NCBI RefSeq assembly: GCF_905475465.1
Contig: NC_062249.1
Coordinates: 2,616,501 to 2,680,500 of the forward strand
DNA length: 64,000 nucleotides
Direction: 5' to 3'
Origin: Pieris napi
Taxonomy: Eukaryota > Arthropoda > Insecta > Lepidoptera > Pieridae
In this document: positions 10,446 to 21,956 of the stretch, in pieces
Position numbering within the stretch: the first letter of the stretch is position 1
Layout: the number at the start of each line of letters is the position of its first letter
Translations under genes and position numbers: made by a program
Notes under the pieces: model-generated
Database searches by the model: none
What the model saw: only the letters and a program-made list of their open reading frames with translations
Told to the model about the DNA's origin: nothing

Positions 10446-11554
10446 TTAGCTTAAAACAATACATCCATTTTTTTTCTGCGGGTATTTGCAATAGCCCTAA
10501 GGCAATGAGCAAATTTGACTTCCCATTGGAAGCATCTACTCATCTTCTGTCTAGAACTACTGCCGGTCTTCTAGCTCTAGAATATGGTGAGGTTTTAGTC
10601 GACTCACATGTAATGGTGAGTTGGTGAGCAAACTTCGTTCGGGTGACAGCTTAACCGCTCTTTATATTTAGCTGCCGGATTTCCTCTTTGATAGTTCTCA
10701 TTTCAAGGTGTTCGTGAGTTTCGTTGTTGGTTATGTACCATGGTACATCCATATTAAACCAGGCAAAAAATCTCCATATAGCTTATGACGTACAAAATAG
10801 GTCACGACAGAATATACCAAAACAAGTTGACTTTCATAATCACGTAGCTAACGTTAAAACACGATCCTGTGACCAATTCTACAGGTATTTTATTACGCTG
10901 TTGTTATTCTATTAACGTATGTATTCCAACACAATATGAACGATAATTGCTTGTATGTATTAACACAAGCAATTTATATTCGAGGTGTGGTTTAGTCACC
11001 CCACGTGAGTCAGAGTTGGATATGACCTGAGGTCAGAATAAAAGGAAAATGTTAATCGCAATACCGCTTTTTATTTCGCTTCCACAAATAATTTCATCCT
11101 TTAATAATAATAATAATGTCTTTATTTTTCTTCTAGAAATTTGAAACAACAATACGATTTCAGTTAAGAAGAATTGGGAGAGTTCCAAGCTAGGTAAGAA
11201 CGTGTAGTATGGATAACCAGGCTTCCATTCCACAGCAGTCATAATCAAAATCAAAATAGTTAACTAAAAAAGTTAACTGACAAAAAAAACTCTCTAACCA
11301 AATAGAACATAAATCGACCCCAAATTTATTGTGGTATTTAGTAGCTAAGGACCTGGAAATCTATTTTACAATATTAAAAAATAAGCCGCGACATTCCATC
11401 CGCTAAGAAAACGAGCAAACGACCTTGAAACGGTTAAATCCTTAGAGAACATATCATTTACTTTAGCTTTCTAAATAACTACATCATAATCGGTCCTTTC
11501 GTTTAGAAGCTACGATGCTACTTAGGCAAGGAAGTTGTTCACAGAACAAACGGT
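10446..11554. other. Unassigned stretch
   Basis: No repeat or gene is identified with confidence. There is a short TAA run near 11105. Confidence 0.3.
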
Positions 11555-11655
11555 CAGGAGGCTCACAGGATGTTAAGTGATACCGCCGCCTTCGAACACG
11601 CTTAATGCTAGAGGGCTCGCGAGTGCGTTGCCGGTATTTCAAGAATTGGTTTGAC
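11555..11655 (-). mobile_element. LINE family A tail fragment
   Basis: It contains AGGAGGCTCAC, GATACCGCCGCC, GCGAGTGCGTTGCCGG and AAGAATTGGT, the minus-strand form of the tail at 3133-3384. It is 5'-truncated and non-coding. Confidence 0.65.
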
Positions 11656-11753
11656 GTGTCTATGTGTGTCTTGACGTCTTTTGTCGTCGGAGGTTTACTA
11701 GTTCAGTTTTAATAAACCATGTACAAACAAATTATGTAAAACGCAATTCAATA

Positions 11754-12080
11754 CAGTACAATCTCACTAATCCGGCACTTCGATAGATCGGCACGTCCAA
11801 TAATCCGGCACCCTCCGCCCACGCCTCCCTCACCCCTCTATACCTGTGCGCTAGGTCGCTGCGTCGTCGACTAGCAGTCTAACCTCAAAACTTATCACGT
11901 GCACGTGCTAACGTATTTGTTTTTTTCAAGTGAGAATAGTTTATAGTTAAAAATGACTCTATGAAATGCTTTATTTTATTTATTACCTATGATTTTTTCA
12001 GTATAATCCAGTAATCCGAACATTCCAATAATCCGGCACCCTCCGGTTTTTAATAGTGCCGGATTAGTGAGATTGTACTG
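11754..12080. mobile_element. pogo/Tigger-like MITE
   Basis: The terminal inverted repeats begin CAGTACAATCTCACTAATCC and end GTGAGATTGTACTG, flanked by TA on both sides (11752-11753, 12081-12082). CAG ends plus a TA duplication are typical of the pogo/Tigger branch of Tc1/mariner. The unit AATCCGGCAC is repeated inside both ends. At 327 bp there is no room for a transposase. Confidence 0.85.
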
Positions 12081-13361
12081 TACTTATTTTTTAATATTTA
12101 TTACACAATAGTGTCAAGTTGCGGAAATATACCCCACAACAACCTTGCGATTGCGGTAATAACTTGATATTCAGATTATACAACGGGTTGACTCAACGCG
12201 GTATTGCATGCAGTTTATAGCTTATTATTTATTTTATTTATTTATAAAAACACTCCTATCCTAACAGATGAGCCTTATTGACAAGAGTACATAATAAGGT
12301 AATAAAATTTACAGGCGAAAAAAATAAAGAAATACAAAATTACATAATAAAAAATCCAGGAAATCAACTAACTACTATAGGCACTACCAAATAATAAAAC
12401 TTTTGCCAGTTCACTTGACGGACAATGAAAAATGTCCGTTAACTTATATAATGCGTTAACTAAATTAATACACCGATTATCAAAACTATTTTTAAAAACC
12501 TATGTATTATATATATATATACGTATTAATTTGTTCAAAAAATTTAAATGTAGAATTGATTGCATTACAATCAAAACGCAGACGAAATCCCATTCAATTA
12601 ATTTTTATTACCTTCAACCTTGTAACAAAAATCTATTCCAAAATTATAAACCAAATATTATTTTTATAAGTCAAAAAATATTATAGAATTATTTATTCTC
12701 TTTATTTCACGGAAGCCCATACCATTTTATTCACAAAAATACATAGATTATCCTTACAGTACTAATACGACTGACGAAAAAAAATATAATATTAAATACA
12801 TCTCATACATCATCTAATGTATCTTACATGTGAACTTAATCTACAAATATATAAAGACGTCGATATTATTTATGAGATATAGTTGTCTCATAACCAGGCC
12901 TAGTCTCTTACATTTTGAAATATTTACTGAATTTACTTTACCACATAGACAAAGTATTAAAACGCTTGCCATTTGCTTGTATGAAAAACTAAGATCATAG
13001 ACAATGTTTTTTTATGTAACAGGGGGCAAACCCCCTTAGATACTCACATTGCCAGAGGGCTTGCTTTAAATCATGTAAATATATTTTACTATATAATTTT
13101 TGACTCAGCATGTTTTGTCTAGTATGCGTCAACATTACCTCATAGACGTCATCTACCCACTCAAACGCATCTTAATGAGGCTGTATGCGGGCGGATTGTT
13201 CATTCATTAATACAGAATAATTAAAACAGCTAACGTCTGTTGATATACTGTGTACGTAATGTATATGTGACTCATTTGCTGTGTTTATACAGACTAGGAA
13301 GTATGGAAATCGAAAAAAGAATCTTAGTAATTGATAATGTAATATAACATTTATTTATAAA
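12081..13361. other. AT-rich stretch with old LINE tails
   Basis: Segments near 12230-12330 and 12690-12780 begin with TTTATTTATTTA-like runs, followed by sequence like that near 9880, and look like reverse-oriented LINE 3' ends. 13021-13067 matches the family A tail on the minus strand (CTCACATTGCCAGAGGGCTTG). No gene is seen. Confidence 0.4.
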
Positions 13362-13906
13362 CTAGCTGACCTGGCTAACTTCGTTCCGCCCTACAATCTT
13401 ATATTGTATCGTTGTTACTTTAATTTAACTTATTTTAGGATTTCATAATTGTTAAGTATTACATTAATACAACTTTTTTGCAAATACAGAAATGTTTGCC
13501 ATTGCGAAAGAAGAATGGCAGTTTTACACATTAGGCATCTTCTCTCTAGCGTCAATATGGCGATACTGCATGTTAAGCACTTTCTGATATCCAACATCTT
13601 TTGATCAGGATCAAAGCATGGTTATGCATCTCCTCATTCACCTCAAGATCGGAATTCCTTAAACTGACACGAATTCGACGTAAAATGATGCGTAGTTTTG
13701 TCAACAGATGGCACCATATGGTTTTTTCCATTCGTAAAATTAATTAATTAATTTATTGTTATTCGATAACTTATCCGATATTTTATTGCTTATTCTTTTA
13801 TTCGGGACGGAAACAAATCCAACAAATCAAAAACCATGGCAATCGGTCCAGCCGTTCTCGAGTTATAAGTGTTGTAACAAACACGACTTTCTTTTATATA
13901 TATAGA
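13362..13906 (-). mobile_element. Complete non-autonomous Helitron
   Basis: On the minus strand it runs from TCTATATATATAAAAG to GGTCAGCTAG, with A (13361) and T (13907) outside it. The CTTGAGAACG/GGACCGATTG-type 5' region and the CCGGCTAA stem near CTAG are conserved with the 9418 copy. No helicase coding remains. Confidence 0.8.
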
Positions 13907-14329
13907 TACATAGAATGTGTAAGCTACGTTATTTCGAATATTAATTCAATATTATTCGATTTTCAAAATTCAAATATGGAACGTTCGGTGCAAACACATG
14001 GCACCGCAAATTCTCGTCGATAAACAATAATACCTACCTGTTTTTTTCAGTCTTGCAACATAAAGTCATTGTCTTATCAACAGCGGATGTCAAACGGGAA
14101 AGTTATTGTCATAAAAATAACACAATAATTACTTCTCCGTTTAAAGTTAATAACCTGAGGCCATGAGTTCAATACGTAGTATTAATAAAACATGGTTAAC
14201 TTATTTAAATATTTATCGAAAAAAATCACAGTTAAATGTTAGAGTTAGAGTCGATACTTAGCTCAAACTGAGGCTATTTTGTTAAAATCTAATACGTTTT
14301 CGACATACAGGAATCTTAGCAGCATCACC
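13907..14329. other. Unassigned stretch
   Basis: AT-rich; nothing is recognised in it. Confidence 0.3.
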
Positions 14330-14565
14330 TCGATGGCTGGAAGTTCTCCCACAATCCACTTCACAAGACACTTTCTTTCGCGAACTAGCGAACTATGGAA
14401 TCGACTCCCGGTGGGGGTCTTCCCGGAGAGATAGGACTTCCAATTGTTTAAAGTAAAAGTACATATACTGCTCCCTCAACGGCCGGCAACGCACCCTCTA
14501 AAAATGGGTGTCCTTGGGCTGCAATGACTGCCCTTTTGGGGGTCCCGTAGGATCGTTTTCACTAC
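14330..14565 (+). pseudogene. LINE reverse-transcriptase tail, second type (family C)
   Basis: Translation reads LWNRLPVGVFPER, then a stop and FQLFKVKVHILLPQRPATHP, again the 'WNxLPxxVFP...FK' end of a LINE reverse transcriptase. It differs from family A. Stops and frameshifts make it a relic. A shorter relative lies at 43845-43930. Confidence 0.6.
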
Positions 14566-14883
14566 AAAAAAAGGCTAAGTACAACTCTTACTCCGCAATT
14601 AATAAATAAAATGTCTAAATCAGTAATTATAACTATATTTTCGTTAATATAAAATTTAAATTACAGCTATACGGCTACGTTAGGTTAATAATTAAAAACA
14701 TGCCACTGTCTGGGACTCTGAGTCATTCGGTGACGTCTTTTACAAGTAAATATTTAATATTTTGAAGTCTTCATGACCTACATTCGAAACAGGGTCACGT
14801 ATAGATGCATTTAAAGTATAAGATATTAAAGTTACAGGAATTATTTGCTAGACTAGCTTTAGATCTAATAAAGTTTTTTATAG

Positions 14884-15026
14884 TAGTTTTTGCCGCGCAC
14901 TACCGCTATGTGAAAGCTGCCCACTAAAGTATTTCCGAACCAGTTGGACTTAGGGTCATTCAAGAAAAGAGCCAATGTTTAAAAGGCCGGCAACGCACTC
15001 GCGATATCCACATAGTGCGCGGCAAA
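14884..15026 (+). mobile_element. LINE family A tail ending in an inverted copy of its start
   Basis: The fragment starts TTTTGCCGCGCACTACCGCT and runs through GTATTTCCGAACCAG and AAGGCCGGCAACGCACTCGC. It then ends CCACATAGTGCGCGGCAAAA, the inverse of its first bases. It is a small fold-back made from LINE sequence. Confidence 0.55.
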
Positions 15027-15796
15027 ACCTCATTTTGATTGATCGTCGACGGCCACAGACCTAGACCATATTTATATAGATTACTAAAATCACAATTATA
15101 TTTACCAACGAATTACATAAAGATTCATAAAGCCCCATAAATTGAGTATGACATGTGACATTAACCATTCTCATCACGTTGTACGAAATACTAAAGCTGA
15201 ACGCCATCAAAAACGCCACAAAAAATTATCGTTCTTTTATCAGATAGACCATGGGTTGAATATTTAAACGGCTCTTGAAGGTTTTGTATTACGGTCGTTT
15301 CAACAAATTTGAAATATCCGGTATTTCATAACTTCAATTGTTTTTTTTTTTAATCTTATTTATTTTATAAGCCATACATCTAAAGATAAAGGCGGCTTAA
15401 AAATATAAAAACGTTGATTAAGGTTTAAATATAACAGTAGAGCGAGCAGTTTACGTTTTCTAAAGCGTCGATGACAATTGCTTGATCCTTTTTAGGGAAC
15501 ATGGTATTTTGAGTGACAGTAGCATAAATTGGGTTATTGACTAACGATTGGGAGTTCATTTTGTTCCTGTAATCGGAAGCAATTGGGAAGTAGCGAAGTT
15601 ATCGCTTATGTGTGTTTTCACAAAAAACTATTCCATAATGAGTCACTTTCACAGTGAGGGTAGGTAGGTAATTGCACTCGTGGAAAAATAATTCACTAGC
15701 GCGCGCAGTAACGACCGGTCTCGGTGACAGATCACTGACCACTGTAAACAATTGTTGTTCAATTATTATTCAATTGTTTTGCGGATAAAATCTATA
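15027..15796. other. Unassigned stretch
   Basis: AT-rich; no gene or element boundary is recognised. Confidence 0.3.
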
Positions 15797-16299
15797 CAGT
15801 CACAACCGTTTACGACGACATCGTTTAGAACAACATACCGGTTATATTGACCAAAATCAAAGGTCCCAGCTGAATTCTATTGTAGGTATTAGGTTCTTAA
15901 TAACAACGTCATCGTATATATTATGACTATCGGTTTCAAGACCAAATATGAGTAGACCCTTTGAAGTCGTTATAACAGATTTTGACTGTATTAGTAATTT
16001 TTTAGTAGCGATAACATTTTACCTGCCGCTAGAATGTTATGTGTGAATCATGAGGTATACGGTTTAATGTGTGGTATGGAAGTTCAAAATGAAAGACTTT
16101 CTTCAAGGTCGCCGTAACGGAACAGTTACCGAAGCGGAAAGGTCAAACATAAAGCAGGCCGGTCTATAAATAGTCTCGACTGTCTTTTATAGAACATAAA
16201 GTTGTGTGAGCCACATTCAAACCAATTTTGCAGTATTCATACCTTTTAGAAGCTCATGAAGTATTTTAAAAGAGTAAATATGGAGTTTCTTGCCCATTC

Positions 16300-16430
16300 T
16301 TCTTCACATGAACCTTCGAAAGGGGAAACTAGTCATTTTTTTAAATATTTTTAAATTGTAATTTGTATTTTCAAAAGTGCCTTTTTAATAGGCCTAATTA
16401 AAAAAAATATTTGACTTTGAACTACATGAG
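16300..16430 (+). mobile_element. LINE tail, resembles family B
   Basis: It contains TTCTTGCCCATTCTTCTTC and ends ATATTTGACTTTGAAC, similar to the family B tails near 51.1 kb. It is diverged and non-coding. Confidence 0.4.
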
Positions 16431-16544
16431 GATTTACGCATCCGTACCAAAGGGATGCGTTTGTGGAACGTTACACTCAATGTACTTAAAATAAGCAACC
16501 ACCCAAAGACTTGACCATTAATAAAGGCTTTTTTTTTCTTAATT

Positions 16545-16650
16545 GCAAAGAAATAGCATACCAATTCTTAAAAAGCCGGCAACGCACTTGCGAGCCTTCT
16601 GGCAATGTCATGGCTATGGGCGGCCCGTTTGCCCCTTGTTGCATTAAAAA
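16545..16650 (+). mobile_element. LINE family A tail fragment
   Basis: It shows CAATTCTTAAAAAGCCGGCA, CGCACTTGCGAGCCTTCTGG and GGGCGGCCCGTTTGCC in the same order as the 3133 copy, truncated at its start. Confidence 0.65.
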
Positions 16651-17069
16651 GGCGAGAAGTGAATACAATTTGGCTTAAAGACGTTCGTCGTTTTAAGACG
16701 TTCTTTGTAAATGACACCCTAAAGCAGTGTTTCCCAACTTGGGGCCCATAATTATTTGGAATTTGGATTTCAGTTTTTCATTATGTTTCGAAAATTTACT
16801 TACTGTGTCCTATAAACCAATCATTTAACAAGAGAGTGAGTAAGAGTTTCTTAAGTAAACAATTCAATTTTTTTTATATTAAAAATGATGAATGTTACAT
16901 AGGGGGGGAATAAGAATTTTAGGAAGATGGGCATGGCACAAAAAAGATTGAGAAATAATGCCCTAGAGGGTTTATTTATTAAGTCATTATTATGGAATTC
17001 ACATATTAACATTTATACGTTTAAACTATGTAACGTATATGGAAATAGTAAACTTACGCGCGTCTTCTT

Positions 17070-17400
17070 AAAAAAACGTGTGTGTACTTATGTACACGCG
17101 TTAGAAGTTATACTTCTTTGGCGTAACAAGATAAAAAATCTTTTCAATTTTTTTATCTTTCGCCTTATTCTACGTTTGTAGAAAAAACGACACTAACAAT
17201 AGAAAAAATTTACTCTCATAATTTTTCCCTAACGCGCCAAAAAAAAATGTCTTTATTCATTTCAAGTATAACTTCAAAAAAACTAAAATGTTGACTATAG
17301 CTAACTTCAGGGTGTCGGTTTTTTGTGACGGTGAGCGCGTGCATTGTAAACATTTACTCTCATCATCTTTCCCTAACGTGCCAAAAGAAGTATAACTTCA
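17070..17400. mobile_element. MITE with palindromic terminal repeat (family N)
   Basis: One end reads GTGTACTTATGTACACGCG, then GAAGTTATACTTCTTTGGCG; the other ends GCCAAAAGAAGTATAACTTC. The interior has CTAACTTCAGGGTGTCGG and TTTACTCTCATCATC, shared with copies near 20.9 and 23.9 kb. There is no coding capacity. The superfamily is not clear from the ends. Confidence 0.6.
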
Positions 17401-17810
17401 AAAACGACACTCAGTTTAATGCGGTACAAATTTAATATACATTATTAATTTTCACCAGGGCACAGGAGAGATGGTCTCTAGTTATACATAACTGAAACTA
17501 TTTGCATGTGTAGATTACAAGCTAAGGTCGAAGTTGGCTGACCACAACGATTTCGATTTAGACCCTCGTCAACTTTAGCTTTGAGAACTTCAAATAACTC
17601 CTTTGAGGGCATAACTGAATAATGTTTGGAGGGATAAAGTTTTTGCCTTTCTTGTGTCTCTATAGATTATCCTTTGGTCAATTGCGATTCACAACCCGAG
17701 GTGTTTTGTTCAGGCTCCGAAAATAAACCAATATTCGTTCACGGATTAATCAAACTATTAAATGAAATGCAGATAATTGCATCTTGGACATTGAATCGAC
17801 GAATCGGTTG

Positions 17811-18085
17811 GGGAGCGTTCAAGTACTATGTAACGAATATGGGGGGGGGGGCTCCTTTTATAAAACGTTACGATACGGGGCGGGGATTGAATTACGCGTT
17901 ATTGTCAATATTATTTTCGACTTCCCAGTACTTTACACAATATAATGGTAGCTTTTAGGTATAAAGAGTCACTAGGAGGTCATGAAACGTTTTACTATTC
18001 GGTACAGAAAAACGTAACGGTGCGTTACATGGGGGGGGGGGTCAATAATCTCCAAAATTGCGTGACGTAATACTTGAACGCTCCC
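17811..18085. mobile_element. Poly-G MITE (family G)
   Basis: Terminal repeats GGGAGCGTTCAAGTACTATG and TAATACTTGAACGCTCCC enclose two G10-type runs and CGTTACGATACGGGGCGGGG. The flanks are TTG and TTA, probably a mutated 3-bp duplication. The 94-codon open frame at 17674-17958 crosses into it and is fortuitous. Confidence 0.8.
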
Positions 18086-18339
18086 TTAATCATTAATTAG
18101 CTCACAGAATCATTACTTAGTGGGGCTGTTCAAGTATTGCATAAGCAGATTTACTGCAATTTATCCCCCCTTCATCTTGTCAGCAAAATTAAGCAAAGCT
18201 CTCAAAAATAATAGTACATAAACCTATTAATTTTTTGTACGAATCCTCGAAAATGCCTTTCGTTTTCAAGCATAGACAATGTGTGGGTAATATGTGTAGA
18301 CAAGTAAATAAAAACTAATGACGTAATCACCAAATAATA

Positions 18340-18630
18340 ATTCCTAATTTAGGCTGAAAATGGTAATGAACAAAAAATACTGGTATTATTGTGAAAAAGT
18401 GTGGGTTGCTCGATAGACGAAAAATATGGCACTATTATTTATTTATTATTTTTTAGTTAATTTTTTGTTTTCATTTTTTTTTTCGGATTATTGCATTGTC
18501 ATCGATCTTTGACAGGTGCGCAAAGTTTAAATTAAATCTGTCCGTTAAAAGTGGGTCAAAATCGAGTCCGAACATACATACATACATACATACATACATA
18601 CAGGTGAAGCTAATATAAAGCGTGTAAAAA
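18340..18630 (+). mobile_element. LINE-type repeat ending in an (ACAT)n tract
   Basis: It shares TAGGCTGAAAATGGTAATGA, AAATACTGGTATTATTGTGA, GGGTCAAAATCGAGTCCGAA and, after the ACAT run, CAGGTGAAGCTAATATAAAG with 35346-35600. A conserved body plus a microsatellite near the end suggests an RTE-like 3' end. About 100 bases in the middle differ from the other copy. Confidence 0.55.
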
Positions 18631-19024
18631 AATCAAAGATTACGGTATTATGAACGGCCCCAGTGTTACCACTTACTACAGTAAAATCAGATTAATACGC
18701 ACCAGTTTTAAACCCTTTAACGCGTCAAAGTTCAATATCTCTAAGGAAAAGGAAACAATGGTTCACCTCCTGTGGTCAGGAGTCAGGGACATTCATTAAC
18801 CCGGAGCAAACAATTCAGGGCAGGCCGAACGAAGCAGACTTTAAACAAACAGGCTGGTGCTCGTGACTCATTCGTCGTGTGACCAATGTTTTCCGTATTG
18901 ACTAACAGTTGATATATGAAGCTAATAATACCGAATTACATTAGTGATATAAATTAAAATTGCTGAACGTGTTGGCATTCGAAAGTGGATTTATGTATAT
19001 ATGTTACTGTAAAAGCTCGAACTG

Positions 19025-19160
19025 CAGTAAATCCTGAGATATTCCAGTAAAACCTAAGATCTACCAATTCCTAATGGTAAATGTCCCAAAATCTTTGTGA
19101 TTCGAACTCTTACCACCATTCCGTTGGTAAATCTTAGGATTTACATTAATGGCACGGTAA
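19025..19160. repeat. Fold-back repeat
   Basis: GTAAAACCTAAGATCTACCA near 19050 is inverted as TGGTAAATCTTAGGATTTAC near 19130, with further matching bases between. It is probably a small palindromic MITE. Confidence 0.5.
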
Positions 19161-19465
19161 ATGTTGAAAAACAAAAATAATTATTAAGTTAGACTAGCTT
19201 ATGTAAGCATTATGTTTGTATTTCGTTGTTAAATTCCAAATAGTCAGTTAGATATGATAGAGATTGAGATATACGTTAAGTGTTTTTTTAAATAATTTAA
19301 ATAAGTTGGTATTAGTTTGTACTTATTACTATCATATGATACCTTTATAATACTATGTACCTGTTATGTCTAATAGTACATTAAAGTAAATAATTAAGAA
19401 TTATATAACGTAATAAATCCGCATTTATATAGGTTTATTTAGAGATGTAATGTTGGCATATACCA

Positions 19466-19605
19466 AATAGACTTAGGGTCAAGAAAAGAGCGTTCTTAAA
19501 AGTCCGGCAACGCACTCGCAATCTTTCTGGCATTGAGAGTGTCTATGGGCGGTGCTATTACGTAACATTAGGTGAGCCTCCTGCCCGTTTCCCCCTGTTC
19601 TATAA
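19466..19605 (+). mobile_element. LINE family A tail fragment
   Basis: It contains ACCAAATAGACTTAGGGTCA, GTCCGGCAACGCACTCGC and GGTGAGCCTCCTGCCCGTTT, in family A order. Diverged and non-coding. Confidence 0.65.
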
Positions 19606-20589
19606 AAAAAAATATACCACATCATACAAAAATATCACTACATAAATACTATCGCAAATCAAGCATACCGTACCTACTGGTTTCAGAACCCAAATTAATT
19701 TAATTCACCTAATTTTTATATACATCAAGCAAATAGTAGGCGCCCTATAGGTCGATTAAGGCGAAAATATGGAAGCAATCGAAATATGTCTACTGCGATG
19801 CCTGCATGTGAAAATAAAATATATACTAAACACTTCTAAAGACGATGTATATAAGGAACAAATGGCGCTTGAAGATTTGCCAAACGATAACTAAACATTA
19901 AAAAGTTCAATGACCTTATGCATTCGCGTGAATAATATCGCTCCCATTAGCCCATTATAAACAATGATTTATTACGATCGGACTCGTAAATTATATAAGA
20001 CAGATAAATTTAAGAGCGTATAATAAGTTATGAAGCAATAAACGTTGATAAACATCGTAAATGCACCAGTCATGCACTTCTTATATAAACAGGCAGGCGA
20101 GAATAAGAATATCTTACCTTTTGAAATACAATCAAAATCTGTTATAACGAAATCGAAGGGACTACTCATATTTGGTCGTAAAAACCGATAGTCGTATCAG
20201 CCGATGACGTCGTTATTAAGTACCTAATACAATAGAATTCAGCCGGGACCTTTGATTTTGGTCAATATAACCGGTAGGTTGTCCTAAACGAGAAAAAACT
20301 GTAATACTAAATTTTATCAGAATCTAGTGTTTGTGCCATTAAAAAGCATTATATAAAAGCTTTACCGATAATTTCGCGTTTAAAGAAATATCTACTACAA
20401 ATTTAAAATGGCGAAAGATCGCACAGTGATTCATCAAGAAGATGGATCTATCAAGTGGACTTATTGTCCACAAAAGTATGACCACCCCACTAAGTAGAGG
20501 GCGTTAACGATAAAAAACAACTTTAAAAAACATATTGTCAGTAAAGTAATTGCTGTAAAGAATAATATCAAAATAGTAAATCTGTCGAT

Positions 20590-20665
20590 AATTAGCTAAA
20601 TAAATAAATAAAATATGTTTATTATGTGGAACATAAGATACAGGTATCACTTATTCGACGTCATA
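20590..20665 (-). mobile_element. LINE 3' end (AT-rich tail)
   Basis: AAAATATGTTTATTATGTGG, then AACATAAGATACAGGTATCA and CTTATTCGACGTC, recurs at 56600-56670 and partly at 38185-38225. On the minus strand it ends with AATAAACATATTTTATTTAT, a likely poly-A-type tail. Confidence 0.45.
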
Positions 20666-20884
20666 AAACTCTACGATACTCTTTTAAAATAGCAAATCAT
20701 CAAACAACACTTGTTTTAAAACAAATATCGCAAATTAATTAGAAGTAGCCTGTCTAGCACTAGTCCCGTCCCGTCTAGTTAACTTTATAGTAAACTTTGA
20801 ATGTCAAGTCCCTTTTAATTTTATTTTTTCTCTATTAAATAAGTCGTTACAACCAACAACGTGTTTTACTTATAGTAATGATAT

Positions 20885-21100
20885 ATGTAAAAACGTGTGT
20901 GTACTTATGTACACGGGTTAGAAATTAGGTATACTTCTTTGGCGTAACAAGATAAAAAATATTTTCAAAAAACGACAGTAACAATACAAAAAAACTAAAA
21001 ATTTTACTATAGCTAACTTCAGGGTGTCGGTTTTATGTGACGGTGTGCTCAGAGTAAAAATTGACTCTCATCATTTTTCCCTAAGTATAACTTCAAAAAA
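20885..21100. mobile_element. Family N MITE, shortened
   Basis: It has GTGTACTTATGTACACGGG, TATACTTCTTTGGCGTAACA, CTAACTTCAGGGTGTCGG and TCTCATCATTTTTCCCTAAG, in the order of the 17070 copy, with internal loss. Confidence 0.6.
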
Positions 21101-21542
21101 ACAATATACTTAAAAAAGTACAGAAACTTCCCATCAAAGGATATTTTTAAAAACCACTTGAGCTATACAACCGAAAATACGTCGAGTGCTTTGAACTCAA
21201 TGTTAAAAACATTACAACAAACTTGCGTAACGGGCATACAATTGAGGCAATAAAGACATTCTTGAGTGGTCCAGTCATCAAAATTGAAGCAGTGTGTCAC
21301 TTGGGAATTTGAATAGACTAAAACTGAATCAGAATTGAATTTATAATGTCATCTCTTCTTCGTCTTCTTCTTTATCACAAGAAGGATAAGGACAATCAGT
21401 TATTTTAGGCAAATAGATTTTTTAACAATCAGGCGAAGAGAGTCAGTGGTAGCCGCCATGTAATAGACCTGCAGGAAGGATTTCGCGTGCATACCAGTCT
21501 TTGAAGAAGTGGTACTAATGGACGATGGAATAAGAGACTTAA

Positions 21543-21956
21543 TCTATATATATAAAAATGAAACCCGTTTTCCATTGTCACGACATAACATGAAAACGGC
21601 TTGACCGATTTGTCTGATTCTTTTTTTATAATATTCCTTGAAGTACGAGGATGGTTCTTACGGAGAGAAAAAATTTAGTGAAAAAGTCTAAAAACAACAC
21701 TTTTCTATATTCCCATACAAAATATTCGTAATAATATTTAAAAGCAATTTGAACTTTAATACCATATCATAAAGTTCAAGTCTTAGTGAAGGGGTTCCGG
21801 GAAGGTAAATTTTTATTTTTTGACATAATGTATTTGTTGTCTTTTCAACTTTCTTTTTTATCTTAGCTAGACCGGTGTCCCGAATAGCAGAATAAGTATA
21901 TAAAAAATAATAAAGAATCGACTGTTAGGCGGTACAATGTTCGCCAGGCCAGCTAG
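21543..21956 (+). mobile_element. Complete non-autonomous Helitron (subfamily 2)
   Basis: It starts TCTATATATATAAAAATG and ends CCAGGCCAGCTAG, with A before it and T after it. The stem GGCGGTACAATGTTCGCC lies just before CTAG. It contains CGGCTTGACCGATTTGTC near the start. The opposite-strand copy at 55456-55821 is the same subfamily. Confidence 0.85.

Larger units (their letters stand above)
15797..20301. mobile_element. Possible 4.5-kb Tigger-like element or pair of inverted MITEs
   Basis: About 200 bases at 15797-15999 recur inverted at 20114-20301. Both include CCGGTTATATTGACC, AAATCAAAGGTCC, CTGAATTCTATTGTA, CCAAATATGAGTAG and GTTATAACAGATTTTGA. The outer ends are TA-CAGT and ACTG-TA, as expected for pogo/Tigger ends. 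The interior has no transposase frame and itself contains MITE, poly-G and LINE insertions. It may be one filled non-autonomous element or two separate insertions. Confidence 0.5.

Noticed and set aside
18570..18602. ACAT repeat as a CRISPR-like or satellite array
   Set aside because: A simple microsatellite inside a dispersed LINE-type repeat; there are no spacers.
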